64,000 nucleotides of DNA from Ypsolopha sequella (GCA_934047225.1 OW204000.1:16758001-16822000); one strand, 5' to 3'; counted from the first letter of the stretch, positions 10,207-21,253 are shown. Notes: a model not told the origin generated them from the letters alone. Numbers and translations are program-made.

Positions 10207-11265
10207 ATCTAAAGTTGCCAAGTGCACAGGGTGCCTATCTTCAAAAACATAGATAAAAACTAAACTTTCAAAATTGCTTTTAGTGGGTATTGAACTATTT
10301 ACGAACTGTGTCGTCACTTCAAGTGCTAACATGCCCTTAGACCAGGGGTCGGCAACCTTATGACATAAGAGGGCCACAAATGTTACCAGAGAATCAGCGA
10401 GGGCCGCATATAATATCGCGTATCATATTTATTGTAGTTTAAGAGGATGGCATACCCTAGCAACTTTTTTAATTACCCGTTCAGCACGATAAGTCTAATG
10501 GCAAAGACCTTATTTGCTTTTCATAGAGGCGAATATATGTTGGCTCTTTGGCCTCTTTTTCTTGGACGCGTAATAATCATGCAGTGAAACAACAAATTGG
10601 CGTGTTTTTAGCTAATACTGAAATATTTTGTTGGGAAAAAAATATTGGATTTAGGTAAAATTCCTTCATATTTCTATTGCCTATTTTATATAAAAAAATC
10701 AAATTGATCTCTTAACCGCGTTTTTGAAACGAACGTTTGAAAACCAAAAAAAAGAGGGTGAAAAACTTTTCTTTTTTGACAAAAGTATAAATTTACATTG
10801 TTTATAGGTGGAATCCCTAGATAAAAGATCGATAAATCAAAGATGTTTTTTTTTCAATATGAGAAGAGACCTAGTTTCTTCCAATGGACCCTTAAAAACC
10901 TGGTGTTGTTGATGTTCTAGCGTCAGGTGTCCGTTAAAACACAATTTATTTTTAAAATCTAATGCGATTTTTGTGGCTGCATTTAACTTGCATTTTAGAC
11001 GTGGAAATGTGCAGTCTTAGGTCTTACTGTGCATCCGTTAACTGAGAACAATGCTAGCTTTTTCGTTAGTTCAGAATGGAAAATGTCTGCTCACGCAAAT
11101 ATGTACAACCAACCACAGTTATCATGCAGCGATTGGGAACCTTGAGGGCCGCGCTGAAGAGGTTCACGGGCCGCATGTGGCCCGCGGGCCGCCGGTTGCC
11201 GACCCCTGCCTTAGACAATCGGAATTCGATAGTATATCTATGTTTTTGTTGATAGACACCCAGTC
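10207..11265. mobile_element. Inverted-repeat element inserted in the RTE copy, itself carrying a hAT element
   Basis: gtgcctatcttcaaaaacat near 10231 pairs with the inverted atgtttttgttgatagaca near 11243. Without the hAT insertion this would be a small MITE of about 190 bp interrupting the RTE reading frame. The exact ends are not clear. Confidence 0.45.
10343..11208. mobile_element. Non-autonomous hAT transposon with 8-bp target duplication
   Basis: It starts CAGGGGTCGGCAACC and ends GGTTGCCGACCCCTG, a perfect 15-bp terminal inverted repeat of the hAT type. Both ends carry the same 8-bp direct repeat ccttagac (10335-10342 and 11209-11216), the target-site length expected for hAT. Subterminal sequence is also shared (gagggccac / gggccgc). 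At 866 bp with no long ORF it cannot encode a transposase. Part of its interior is repeated at 27188-27430. Confidence 0.9.
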
Positions 11266-11470
11266 CAGAAGGCAACTAGAGATACATAATAGGCCCGCTG
11301 GTCTACGCTTTGCTATACGTAGTCTCCATTCCAATGCCTTACGGCCCCAACGGTCATCACATGGGCAACAAATATGGCCAGTCCACTGCCACTTCAACTT
11401 ATTGATTTGGCAGGCTATGTCGGTCACCTTTCATCTATGACGGATATCTTCGTTTCGGATTTTATCCATC
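11260..11470 (-). mobile_element. RTE-clade LINE fragment, upstream part
   Basis: The minus strand encodes DKIRNEDIRHR, a stop, then KVTDIACQINKLKWQWTGHI and RWGRKALEWR. These are conserved near the C-terminus of RTE reverse transcriptases. It precedes the 10053-10200 fragment in protein order. The in-frame stop shows it is dead. Confidence 0.75.
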
Positions 11471-12340
11471 AGAGAAATCCTAAGATATTTTTTATAATAA
11501 GAAAAGAATATTTAATTATATGCACATAATTTATTTTTATTTATTATGACTTTATTAATAATAGTAAAAATAGCTGTCAAAATTAAATTAAAATTTCGTA
11601 GGATGACAATATTCCGTTATTTTGTTGTTATAAATAATATGGCCACTATTTTTCAGACTTCAGGTACTTAAATTATAAACTTTATGATATATTAAATATT
11701 GCTAGTGATACATATCTAATTCAATTGATTTAATGAATTAAACTTCACTAGATACAAATTCATAATAAAACAGAAATTTATAATAAATTAACATTTTTAA
11801 ACGAGAATAATTACATTATATCAGTCCTTTTGTAACTAAGAAAATATTTTATGACTTTAACTAGTACAAAAATAGAAATAGGTATAAACATTCGAAATAA
11901 CATCGTTAAAATATTTCATAGTGTCGCTTAGTTAACAGATGGATTAGATATTTGATTTTAAAAATAACTGGATATTAATTCTTATTAATTAACCATCATT
12001 TAAGGAACATTTCAATAACAATCTAACAAGTGTGATAATATTTCACCTCGAATATAAAATGACTATGAATCCTACAATCATTAATGTGATTAAAACATTC
12101 TTCTAACTAGGTGATGCTTCGCAATTAGGTCGACAAGTTGTGGGTATGAGTCCATAAGGCTAGAGTTTTGTAAAAATTCCTATTAAAATATTAATATCAT
12201 TCACGAATCAACCACATGTCTCAGACTATCTATTTACAAGTACCTACATACAGCAGATCAGTGAGGAAGAGGGTGGGAGGGTACCACAACCCGCACTTCG
12301 CTATGACACTCTTACCACGCATGCTTTGCTGCACATACAT
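11471..12340. other. AT-rich intergenic stretch
   Basis: Very AT-rich with no ORF or repeat recognised. Several minus-strand AATAAA hexamers near 11530-11560 could be alternative poly(A) signals for the phosphatase-subunit gene. Confidence 0.45.
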
Positions 12341-12353
12341 TATACAAAACAAT

Positions 12354-12359
12354 TTTATT
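12354..12359 (-). terminator. Candidate poly(A) signal of the PP1 glycogen subunit gene
   Basis: The plus strand reads tttatt, so the minus strand carries AATAAA, about 390 bases after the stop codon. The stretch between stop and signal (12360-12748) has no repeats and would be the 3' UTR. Confidence 0.45.
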
Positions 12360-12748
12360 GTTCTTGGACGCTACTCTAATAGACACGTTAATAGACGAAC
12401 AGTTACACATTACAATCGAAAGTCGTTATTGCATGGCACTCGGGACGAGTCGCACACTCGTTGGTTTACATAATATCTACAAGACTACTCTAATTTATAT
12501 CACAAAGACGCTTTACGACTTAAAGCCTCGTTGTTGACCACGCTCTCTAGTCCGGCGCAGACCTCCTCGGCACAGACGGACACAGGAATGTGACTAGTTG
12601 CGGGTGTAGCTACACACCGCTCGCTCTCGTCCCGCCAACTCTGGACCATATCGCTCCCCTCCTCGGTCCCTGGCTCACTCTGAAAGACACACGCAGCTCG
12701 CACCGCCTGCCGCCGTCGCTATATCCTCATGTGTCACCTGACATCGCG

Positions 12749-14413
12749 TCAGTAGAAGGAGGGGTGCCAGTCCACCGTCGGATGGAGCGGCCCGGAAGAC
12801 GGCGTCGTCGTAGTGTGTGTCGCGCCCAAAGCCAGACAATCGAAGCAATAGTTGGCTCCGCTGTTATTGTCCCAGAACTGCTGCCCCTTGCACTGGAAAC
12901 GGACAGCGATCTCGAGTCGCGCGCCGGAGCTTATGCAAGGCACGTACAGGACAAACTGAAAACGGTCCGAGAAACCATCGCAAGAGCCAGGGACATAAGT
13001 CGTCTGTAAGTCTGTGTATGTTTTCCAGCGGTTCATTGTGTAGCGTATGTGTACGGTTTTGTGGAAGTCAAGGTTCCTTACACGCACGGAGCCACACACG
13101 TTCATGTGAAGACCGTCTCCGACTCTTGCGCTTTCGAGGCATACGTTGAGCCTTTCCAGTATGTCAGTCAAATCACGCGGCACTTGGAACAGAGGAACCA
13201 ATGTCAGAGCACCGATGCGAGGTGGCGCCCGAACTGGTGGCGAATTTTGCATATCACAGCCGGTGAGATCTTCGTAGGCCGATTTAGGAATAACAGGAAT
13301 CTCGTCCATAAAAGTCTTAACGTCTGCAAGATCGAGGCCTAGAACGTCAGCGAAACGAACTATTTTCTTCCTACCTGGCGTGCCAGGTGGTGTTTTTCCA
13401 GTTTTGAGTGACGAGCAACGACGAACTCTTTGGGGTCTATCATCTTCTTCATTATCATCTGATTTTGACTCAGTAATTTCAGCGTTCAAAAGCGTGGAGT
13501 CTACTTCTGGTGCTGGTGATACTTCCTTCTCATCTGTAACTTCAGTAGTAACTATTTCTAACGTTATGTTTTCCGAAGAAGATGGCTCTGGTGATTGTTT
13601 CTCTGTAGTTTCTGCGGTTATCACTTCTTCTTCAATAGGCAACTCGGTTTCCGTTATTGATACATTTTCCATGCTTTCCGTAAACAGTAATTCTTGTGCA
13701 TTTTCAGAAACGAAAGTCTCATCTAGTACATCGGACGGATCACTCTTAGCGGATTCAAATTCGGAATCACTGTCTCCAGACGAATTTAACTGATTTGGTA
13801 AGCTAAGGCGGTCATGCTCCACAACTGATAGGGGCAGGGTTTTAATGAGGCAGTCCACTTCATCGTGACCATTTTGTCGTGTGCAATCCTCAAAGGTTAT
13901 CGCCGAAAATAATTGTTTTTCATTGTGACCATTCTCACGCGGAGTTGGCTGATGTTTGACCGGTGAGCAATCTGTGTAAAATGCGGTTGAAAATGTGAAT
14001 CCATTGGTTCTGGGCTTTTCTTGTTGTAGTAGTTTACTTTTAGCCTGTTCCCTTTCTGTTTCGGAGTTAAAGTCGTAGAAGGGTGGGTCTTGGTCTTCGG
14101 TGGGCGATCGGTCGGAGATGGGGACATCGAACTCGTCAATAGGGGAGGAGGGGCTCTCGCACTCTATCTCAAAGTCGTAGAAGGTTCCGATGTCTCGCGG
14201 TGAGGTGCAGGCAGCGCGGTGGGGCGGGGCGGCGGTGGCGGCGGGCTCGCGGGTGAGCCAGCTGCTCTCGGCGTCGTCGTTCTGGTTCACGGTGCCGAGG
14301 CTGCGCAAGCGCGTGTGGAGGTCGCGCGCGAAGGCGGCGGCGCGCCCGCGGCAGGACATCGGCAGTAGTGACGTCAGACCGCACTGGGGTCCGTGCTCGC
14401 CGTTCATCTGCGT
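12749..14413 (-). CDS. Protein phosphatase 1 glycogen-targeting regulatory subunit (PPP1R3 / insect Gbs-70E or Gbs-76A class)
   Basis: The 552-codon ORF from ATG at 14407 encodes a scaffold that brings PP1 catalytic subunit to glycogen, favouring dephosphorylation of glycogen synthase and phosphorylase. Residues 347-352 (KKIVRF) are the PP1-binding RVxF motif, followed by the family signature ADVLGLDLADVKTF. Residues about 415-525 form a CBM21 carbohydrate-binding domain, including HIRYTMNRWKTY, FQFVLYVP and WDNNSGANYCF. The N-terminal 340 residues are acidic, Ser/Thr-rich and probably disordered; a basophilic site RRCSS lies at 329-333. A splice acceptor (tttccag) ends 6 bases before the ATG, so this is the last exon. 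The upstream exon is either untranslated or adds residues before Met1; the six bases read Thr-Gln in frame. The first 130 bases are very GC-rich. No frameshift is seen. The choice between the two fly paralogues is not possible from this sequence alone. Confidence 0.9.
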   Translation of the reverse strand, partial: TQMNGEHGPQCGLTSLLPMSCRGRAAAFARDLHTRLRSLGTVNQNDDAESSWLTREPAATAAPPHRAACTSPRDIGTFYDFEIECESPSSPIDEFDVPISDRSPTEDQDPPFYDFNSETEREQAKSKLLQQEKPRTNGFTFSTAFYTDCSPVKHQPTPRENGHNEKQLFSAITFEDCTRQNGHDEVDCLIKTLPLSVVEHDRLSLPNQLNSSGDSDSEFESAKSDPSDVLDETFVSENAQELLFTESMENVSITETELPIEEEVITAETTEKQSPEPSSSENITLEIVTTEVTDEKEVSPAPEVDSTLLNAEITESKSDDNEEDDRPQRVRRCSSLKTGKTPPGTPGRKKIVRFADVLGLDLADVKTFMDEIPVIPKSAYEDLTGCDMQNSPPVRAPPRIGALTLVPLFQVPRDLTDILERLNVCLESARVGDGLHMNVCGSVRVRNLDFHKTVHIRYTMNRWKTYTDLQTTYVPGSCDGFSDRFQFVLYVPCISSGARLEIAVRFQCKGQQFWDNNSGANYCFDCLALGATHTTTTPSSGPLHPTVDWHPSFY

Positions 14414-14511
14414 CTGGAAACAAAGATAACATGCATGTTATTATCAGAATGTTTATACTGTTGATTGTTGGCACTTAGTGGAACTTGGAATACGTTGATA
14501 GGGGCAGGGTT
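14414..14511 (-). other. Start of the upstream intron of the PP1 subunit gene
   Basis: The polypyrimidine tract and acceptor sit at the left of this stretch. At 14463-14492 a segment like gttggcacttagtggaactt is also found, diverged, at 50147-50176, so even this short flank is repeat-derived. Confidence 0.5.
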
Positions 14512-14935
14512 TTAAGAGGCTATGCGAACTTTAATTTTGTCACTGTTACTCCAAGCGAAAACACGCTCAGTGCGAGAGGGGCGGATTCAGGGCAAAAGCG
14601 ATAAATTTTAGTTTTATAATTTTTATAAAAAAACTAAAATAGCTAACAACATTTCAAATATAAAATCTCTAGATATTGTTGAAACACACCTAATAAAATA
14701 TATTTGAGTTCTGTATATGGTTCCTATTCATCAAACGAGGAGAAAAAGTGTGTTTGAAGACCTCATTTCAACAATTATTTCTATCGAGGAAAATGTATCC
14801 AAACATGTATTCCAATTTCAAAACCATAGATTATATAGTCAAAATGCATGTACCAGAAAAGTTTTAAAATTTTCCGTGTATTTCATGAAATACACAGAAA
14901 AAAAACACCCGTATTTTTTTCGCATATCGCCTTAA
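14512..14935. mobile_element. Family B MITE, copy 2
   Basis: TTAA-flanked, from TTAAGAGGCTATGCGAA to CGCATATCGCCTTAA. It is very close in sequence to the copies at 28410, 33547 and 36667. No transposase is present. Confidence 0.85.
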
Positions 14936-14973
14936 TAAATGGAGTGTCATTGATCGCAGTGACTGATGGAAAC

Positions 14974-15075
14974 TATTTATTGTGTAATTAAGATCTTGGA
15001 ATAATTCCTTTGATAATGCCATAAAGGCGAAACCAGTCAGGAAGTTCTAAATAAATTTGTGGGATAGTCAAGTGC
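14974..15075. repeat. Dispersed repeat, copy 2 of 2
   Basis: Matches 8435-8530 over about 95 bp (gccataaaggcgaaacc, aaataaatttgtgggatagt). Confidence 0.65.
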
Positions 15076-15187
15076 TTTTCTGTTCATAACATTTTATTAT
15101 CAGTTGGTATTTATATATCCGCTATCTTAATACATTCACCATCCCTGGTGGTTGCGGTCGCTCGTTACGAAGTGCTCAACTTAACAC

Positions 15188-15462
15188 TTTGTCCTTCTTA
15201 TTCAGAATTTAAAAGTGAAAAAAGTTTGGTATATGGCAATTCACGCCAATAGTTCAGTTTGAAATTTAATGCAAGTAAGTATCATGATTTAGTCGAAACA
15301 AACTTGAAACGGCATTTTATGCTGGTTTTGAGAAAACCATCATGTATAATGATTAATTTAAATTTCAAACTATTCATTTATTAACCTAACTTATATTAGC
15401 GTGAATTGCCATAGACCAAAATCTTTTTCACTTTTAACTTATAAATAAGAAATGCACTTTGT
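15188..15462. mobile_element. Imperfect palindromic MITE
   Basis: The left arm ggtatatggcaattcacgcc and the right arm gcgtgaattgccatagacc are inverted, as are ttaaaagtgaaaaaag and cttttttcacttttaa-like stretches nearer the ends. About 275 bp. Confidence 0.6.
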
Positions 15463-16344
15463 ACCGAGCGTCTGACTTTTAACCCCACATTCCGGTTCAG
15501 AGCGGTTTCGCAGCCATATTGAATTTAAGTGTTCTGTTTAGATTAATTATAAAAAGGCGGGTTTTTCACAATCCGACTAAGAAACCGCTCTTAACAATTT
15601 TTTATTGTTTTAATAGTTGGCTGGCTGTGACTGCAAACTTGAAAAAATATGTTTCGTATATTTTTAATGAATTGGGTCATCTAGACTAATACATCGATGA
15701 TTTAAATGACAAAAGTGAACTTGAGGACTTATTAGAATAACACGGATATGGCTCGAGTAGATTTCCATTACATTTACGTTTACATAAGTCAAGAGATAAG
15801 GCATAAATCAACACATACTGATCCGTTTTCTAATGTAGAATATACTTTATACAATGCAGCAACCTCGTCAGTGTGAGGACCTTGTGCGCGGACAGAGATA
15901 CAGCTGCGAGGTCTTCCGTTGTCATTTACATACTGTCTATCAAAGATTTCAAAAGTTTAGATGAGCCCTGGCACCTAAAATCTATTGCATTGTTTTTGAA
16001 TGTGTGCGTTAACATAATGCCGACGTGCGCACACTTATTAGTGCGCAATCTGTCTACCTACGGTCAGGAAACTGATCAGACTACTAAAGTTGTTAAAATT
16101 ATTAACTTTAAGTGCACTTAAGGCATTCAACTATCACTGTGTTCAGATGAGCACTGATTCCAAACATGTGAGCGAATCAATGGGTGACCATTTAAAGGTG
16201 GAAACATTTTGGTGCTGCCATGGTACGGTAAGGGCTTATCTTTACTTTTGAAATCTTTGCTGTCTACTAGATCATTGACTTTTACGTGAACTCCAGTTTA
16301 GCTTCCGGATTTTTACACCAGTGGTTATTTTTACAAAAATATAT
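15463..16344. other. Stretch without recognised features
   Basis: No exon, RNA gene or repeat could be named here. ORFs are short and show no family motif. Confidence 0.4.
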
Positions 16345-16603
16345 ACAGTGTGTTAAGATGATGTTGCAGAAGCCGAAAACTGGCGACAGTATCTACTCGT
16401 CCATACAAACAACTTTACGTGAAATAAAATGTAGAACTCGAAAAACCTTTGTTGTTTTGGTCGATTCGGTGTATGTAACTTTTCTATGGAAAAGCTAATT
16501 CTTTTTTTCGCGGTTTGTAGTTTCGTTCCATAGTAAAAGTTGTTCTTATGGACGAGTAATATCACCAGTTTCCAGCTTCCGCAACATCATCTTAACACCC
16601 AGT
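16345..16603. mobile_element. Family D palindromic MITE, copy 1
   Basis: The ends cagtgtgttaagatgatgtt and aacatcatcttaacaccc are inverted. Inner boxes tccatacaaacaactt and aagttgttcttatgga pair as well. Related copies lie at 18891, 23214 and 54044. Confidence 0.75.
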
Positions 16604-17100
16604 ATTTTTATCTTTAATCACAAAATAATTTGTAAAAAATAACGCCATTATCGACAAAGACGTCACTGATTTAAAGACAATCAAACAGCTGAAAGTGAAG
16701 TGTGAACGACCTCATTTAGATAAGGAACGTAACGTTTCAGTGAAAATAGCTCAAAGTATATTATTTATTCTGAGAACACATTCAGGCATTCATGATAATG
16801 TCCATTGTACATACAACACATTCTCTACGCATTTTCACATACATTTTGTTGATTGTTGGGTATGTATGATATATACACATATAAATAATGATAACTTTTA
16901 TAATATCCATTTATAGTTATACTATTTGTTGTTTAGACATATTAAATAATAATAAATTACATTTAATTATACACGTTTTATGTTGTTCATACCAAAGATA
17001 ACATTCGTATAAATTAGTATATCTTTTGTTTACATTACTTAATTTGACCCTTAAATGCACCTTGGGTCGAAAACGGCACAAATGTTTCTTTTATTCATTA

Positions 17101-17428
17101 CTAGCTTTTGCCCGCGGCTTCGCCCGCGTTGATTAAGTTTTTGTATAGTCATACCGAATCCCACCCCATCCCATCCCATCCCATCCCACTAATGCCACTA
17201 TCCCATTCCATCCCATCCTCACTATCCCATCCCACTAATATTCAATGGCGTGAAGGAGTAACAGTACATTGCCTTCCAATGGGAACTGATTTATGGGATA
17301 AAAAGTAGCCTATGTCCTATTCCAGGTCTAGAACTACATTTGTGCAAAGTTTCAGCCTAGTTTCGGTGTGAAGGAGTAACAAACATCCATCCATCCATCC
17401 AAACTTTCGCATTTATAATATTAGTGGG
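17101..17428. mobile_element. Short Lepidoptera-type element with 'cccgcggcttcgcccgcg' head
   Basis: It begins ctagcttttgcccgcggctt and ends tttataatattagtgggat after a (catc)n run. The inside carries a (cccat)n microsatellite at about 17160-17235 and the box ggataaaaagtagcctatgt. This head and tail pattern is typical of small non-autonomous elements in Lepidoptera, possibly Helitron-like. Confidence 0.65.
17160..17235. repeat. (CCCAT)n microsatellite
   Basis: Imperfect run of cccatcccatcccat units interrupted by ccactaatgccacta, inside the element above. Confidence 0.8.
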
Positions 17429-17870
17429 ATTTACGTTATAATTTCATGTTAATAATTAGCTAGTATGAACTAAAAATATGTTTGGCAACAGCTTTTATTT
17501 TTTTTTAATATAAAATTTTATTTTTTATTATTCTATTTTTTTGTATTTTCTTGTATTTTGGCGGGAAAATTGTTAAAGAGAGCTTTTGAGAAAAAAAATC
17601 TTACAAATATTCTGTTTGCATATGTATTTTTATAGCTTCTTGATATTAAAGTCAAAAAGAGCTTTACAACAATCTAATAAAAAAAAGAAATATTTATGGG
17701 AAATTAAATTCGTTTTTTTTTTCTTGTTTTTATTCGTAAAAACCCTCTTTCAATAAAAAATATTTTTTATTATCTTTTTCATATATTTTTGGTTTTATCA
17801 CTGTTTTCAATTTCATACATAAATAAAATCTCGTACATTTAAGAGTTAACATAGTGATAAAGCGGTTTAC
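17429..17870. other. Low-complexity T/A-rich stretch
   Basis: Long T runs and A runs with no feature recognised. Confidence 0.5.
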
Positions 17871-17882
17871 AGTACTCCCAAA

Positions 17883-18013
17883 GTAATAATGCGCATACAA
17901 ATCTATAGCCGAGCGACCGGACGTACCAAGTGACCTTATTGCTTGTATAGAAAGTGTAAGGAAATACGAACTTTACCGAACAGTGGCGAAGATTTGTATA
18001 CGCATTATTAGAG
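17883..18013. repeat. Short inverted repeat
   Basis: The left arm aataatgcgcatacaaatct pairs with agatttgtatacgcattatt on the right, about 130 bp end to end. Confidence 0.6.
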
Positions 18014-18439
18014 TGGCTGCGCAGATGCAGTTTTTAGAAACAGAAACAGAAAAAGAGATGGATAGAGCGGAGAAGCGCCGAACATAAGGCCGGCCAAATT
18101 GGACTACGCGATCGGTAGTAAAGACAATAAATAAATCCACACAGTTATTTTAATTAGTTTTCTAACAATTCAACAGTTCAACAAATATAACAGTTCATGT
18201 CATGTGAATTTTAACCATTTCTAACTTTTACAGGTAACTCAAAAACAACTAAACCGATTTAGGTCATGACCGAAGTACATTTGTGACCCGAGATTGAGCA
18301 CCAAATTTTGCATCAACTAAAACCGAACTCATGACATTCGTTTGTTTGACGCTTTGACAATCGATCACGACCCTGTGGCGTGACGCTCAGTTTTCCCCCG
18401 TGCGCGGTTCACGACTCCAACTCGTGATCGGAATTCCCT

Positions 18440-18800
18440 GTTTCTTTGAGTTCCGTACCCGTAGGGTGCCAAACGTATAAAGTAGTATATTACTAAGCTT
18501 CCACTGTCTGTCTGTCTGTCCGTCTGTCACAGCGGACTACAGCTTCAGCCGTTAGAGGTAGCTAGTTAAAATTTTCATAGAATACGTTGTACTGTGGCTT
18601 CTATCACGGCAAATAATAAAAATAATCGTAATCGAACTTATAAAAAGTAGCATTTTTGACGTTATCGAGGGATTCTTATCTCCGAAACAAAAGAACAAAA
18701 AATTTAAGTAAGATCATGCTGATTATGTAAAGATTAGGAAAGATATAGTCGCATAACTGCTAAAACTTGTTATGTATGTACAAAATTACATCAGGTTCAT
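18440..18800. repeat. (TCTG)n / 'ttccgtaccc' interspersed repeat
   Basis: ttccgtacccgtagggtgcc is followed by ctgtctgtctgtctgtccgt. Same family as 341-890. Confidence 0.55.
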
Positions 18801-18890
18801 GATAAAAAAAACAGAAAAATCTTTAATAAGGTCACATTTTGAATAAACATGTCATAATAAGCGGCCAAGGAGATCACTGATCTCTATTAA

Positions 18891-19134
18891 ACTGGGTGTT
18901 AAAATAAAGTTGCGGAAGCCGGAAACTAGCGCTAGTACTCATCCATACGAACAACTTTTAATAAGGAGTCAAATCACGAATCTAGAAAAAAAATCAGCTG
19001 TTCCATAGAAAAGTTACATAGCTACCCGACCAAAATGTATGAAACAACAGATAATTTTTTCGCGAATTCCCAATTTTTTTTCACGGAAAGTTGTTCGTTT
19101 GGGCGTTTCCTCAACTTTATCTTAACACCCTGTA
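18891..19134. mobile_element. Family D palindromic MITE, copy 2
   Basis: Ends gggtgttaaaataaagttg and caactttatcttaacaccc are inverted. The inner catacgaacaactt / aagttgttcgt boxes are shared with the other D copies. Confidence 0.7.
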
Positions 19135-19289
19135 TAGTAGATGTCGCCTGCAGTTCTAACTCCCTATTTGTAAAGGATTGTAACGGCTATTATGACGCCG
19201 TATAAGAATAGATATCCTGTCATCCTATATCAGATGCACAGATGTAGGTGCTTTACCTGAGGTACACATTGTTGTCGTTAGCGTGCTTT

Positions 19290-19805
19290 GTGTACAATTC
19301 CCATAGCTTAATTTCTAAAGTTTTTTTTTTTTTTTTTCTTGAGAATATACGCCATTTTAGGACATAGTTTTCATTATTTTGGTATATAAATTAACCATTA
19401 TTTTTTTATGTTTTTTTGAAGAATTGTCGGTTATGACGTCACTTGAGAATTTAAGACGTTATACTGATTTTGATGTGTGATTGCTTATAAAAAAGTAGTC
19501 TGTCTCGGTCTGTCTACTCATCTGTCATCCATCTGTCAAATCAGTCGGAAGCAAATTATTATAAATTATATTGATAGCATTTCTAAAGACACATTTCTAA
19601 ACAGCTATTTCTCAAGTGACGTCATAATCGTCAATTTTTTTTAAAAATCATAAAGAGTAATGGCTAATTTATATACCAAAATAATGAAAACTATTTCCTA
19701 ACGGCAAATGGAAGTTGCAGCTTTTTCGTAAAAATATATAAAATATATCATGAGGTTTTTAGACCACAAGTTCGAAAATACGGCTTATTAAAACTAAATC
19801 CCGAA
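19290..19805. mobile_element. Family C element, copy 1
   Basis: Shared landmarks with 27440-27925 and 34432-34850: aggacatagttttcattatt, ctgtctactcatctgtcatc, ctcaagtgacgtca and aaatggaagttgcagctttt. About 500 bp with no ORF. Confidence 0.7.
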
Positions 19806-20640
19806 TTAACATAACTTAACATAATTTAATCTAAGCGAATTGACAGTCATACCAGAATGCCATCATTCTGAACCAATTTTAACAAGTCGACGAAATTTTT
19901 GCTATATATCTACTGCTTGTTTGAGTTTGATCGGAAATAGATCTTTATTGCGTTACAATTCACATAACTAAAACGACAATCTCTTATAAACTGCCTATTT
20001 ATAGATTTTCACATTTACAGTAACCTTAAAACTCTAATGTAACTGACGTAACTAATTTTCTCTGAAAAAATGCCTGAGTCATCCCACGCGTCGTTGACGC
20101 CCAAATATTCATAGAATGTGACGAAATGTAAGAATGTTTCAATGGGCGAGTGTACGTACACGTGTATTATAAGACGACAAGTCTAGAAGAACTAGAATAG
20201 ACTCAAGGAAACACCGAGAAAGATGCATTCTGACACTTGCACTATTATATCGTATCTTATAAATTAGAGGTGGGAATAGATGGTGCAATCTGTGCAATGT
20301 TTTTGTTAAGCTATAGTGGAAGTTGGAAATCGTTTGTAAATTCTATGTTAATTAAGTCTTTTTCAAATTGACGAAAAATAGTAAAATTTATTTCTGTTCT
20401 AAGAAATAAATAAAGCCTAAAAAACCACAGTATATAATATTTATTAACAATAGTAAAATTTTGAATTCGGTTGCCCAAAGCCAATGGCAAATTTTTATAT
20501 TTTTAATAAATTTAAAATGTTATTCGCATAGAATTTATTTATGTTTTTCAACTTTCTTCACGTAGGAATACAGTTTAGAGTTCCGGAAAAATAAAATCCC
20601 TGTAAGCGACGCGAAGTTCATTTTGATATGGTAAGATGGG
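19806..20640. other. Stretch without recognised features
   Basis: AT-rich sequence with no recognised gene or repeat. Confidence 0.4.
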
Positions 20641-20649
20641 ATGGATCTG

Positions 20650-20698
20650 CATCTGCCATGGTCGCGGGATGACAGTCATCCCGCGACCATGGCAGATG
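20650..20698. repeat. Perfect 24-bp inverted repeat with 1-base spacer
   Basis: catctgccatggtcgcggga..gac at 20650-20673 is followed by one base and then its exact reverse complement at 20675-20698. It is far more GC-rich than its surroundings. Confidence 0.95.
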
Positions 20699-21253
20699 AA
20701 ACTGCGAAAATTCGGGAAAATATAAAAACCAAACACGGTGAGTACCGTACTCCTAATAATGTTTATAATCACCGTGTAAATTTGAAATCTTATCTTATTT
20801 ATCATTAGTTGTATTTCTTAAACATGTTGATTACCTGATATTTTATGACGAATAGGAAACATAGCTTGTGATAGAAAATGTATTTAAGTTTTATTACATT
20901 TTATGCATTAGCGTACAAATGAGACGAATCTATTTGTATGGCATCAAAATCTGGCCTTCTTCCCTTAAAGACTATGAAACGATTTCGGTATACAATAAGA
21001 CGAACTTTTGCATCATTTATACTATAAATAGCAATTTCGAAGACTAAACGCTATTAACTCATTTGATTTCCTGACACAGATTGCTCAAGAAGCGTCATAC
21101 CGAACAACCATGAAGGTCGACTCTAATCCGACCTACATCGGAGGTAACGACCCTGTGGGAACTGGGACGAGTCGTGACCTCCCTCGCGCTACTTTAATAC
21201 AGGTTGCCGAAACCTTCGTGATATCTTCCGAAAGTGTAAGGACAAGGGTCCTT

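Noticed and set aside
11051..11440. 129-codon plus-strand ORF
   Set aside because: It spans the end of the hAT element and the dead RTE fragment; its residues come from antisense reading of transposon sequence.
12590..13009. 139-codon plus-strand ORF
   Set aside because: Antisense shadow of the CBM21-encoding part of the phosphatase subunit; the minus strand shows the conserved domain.
13380..13793. 137-codon plus-strand ORF opposite the phosphatase-subunit exon
   Set aside because: It is the Ser/Thr-rich antisense shadow of the real minus-strand coding exon; no domain and no independent signals.
17101..17428. tRNA-derived SINE
   Set aside because: No convincing A and B box pair of a pol III promoter was found in the head; a Helitron-like or other short element fits as well.
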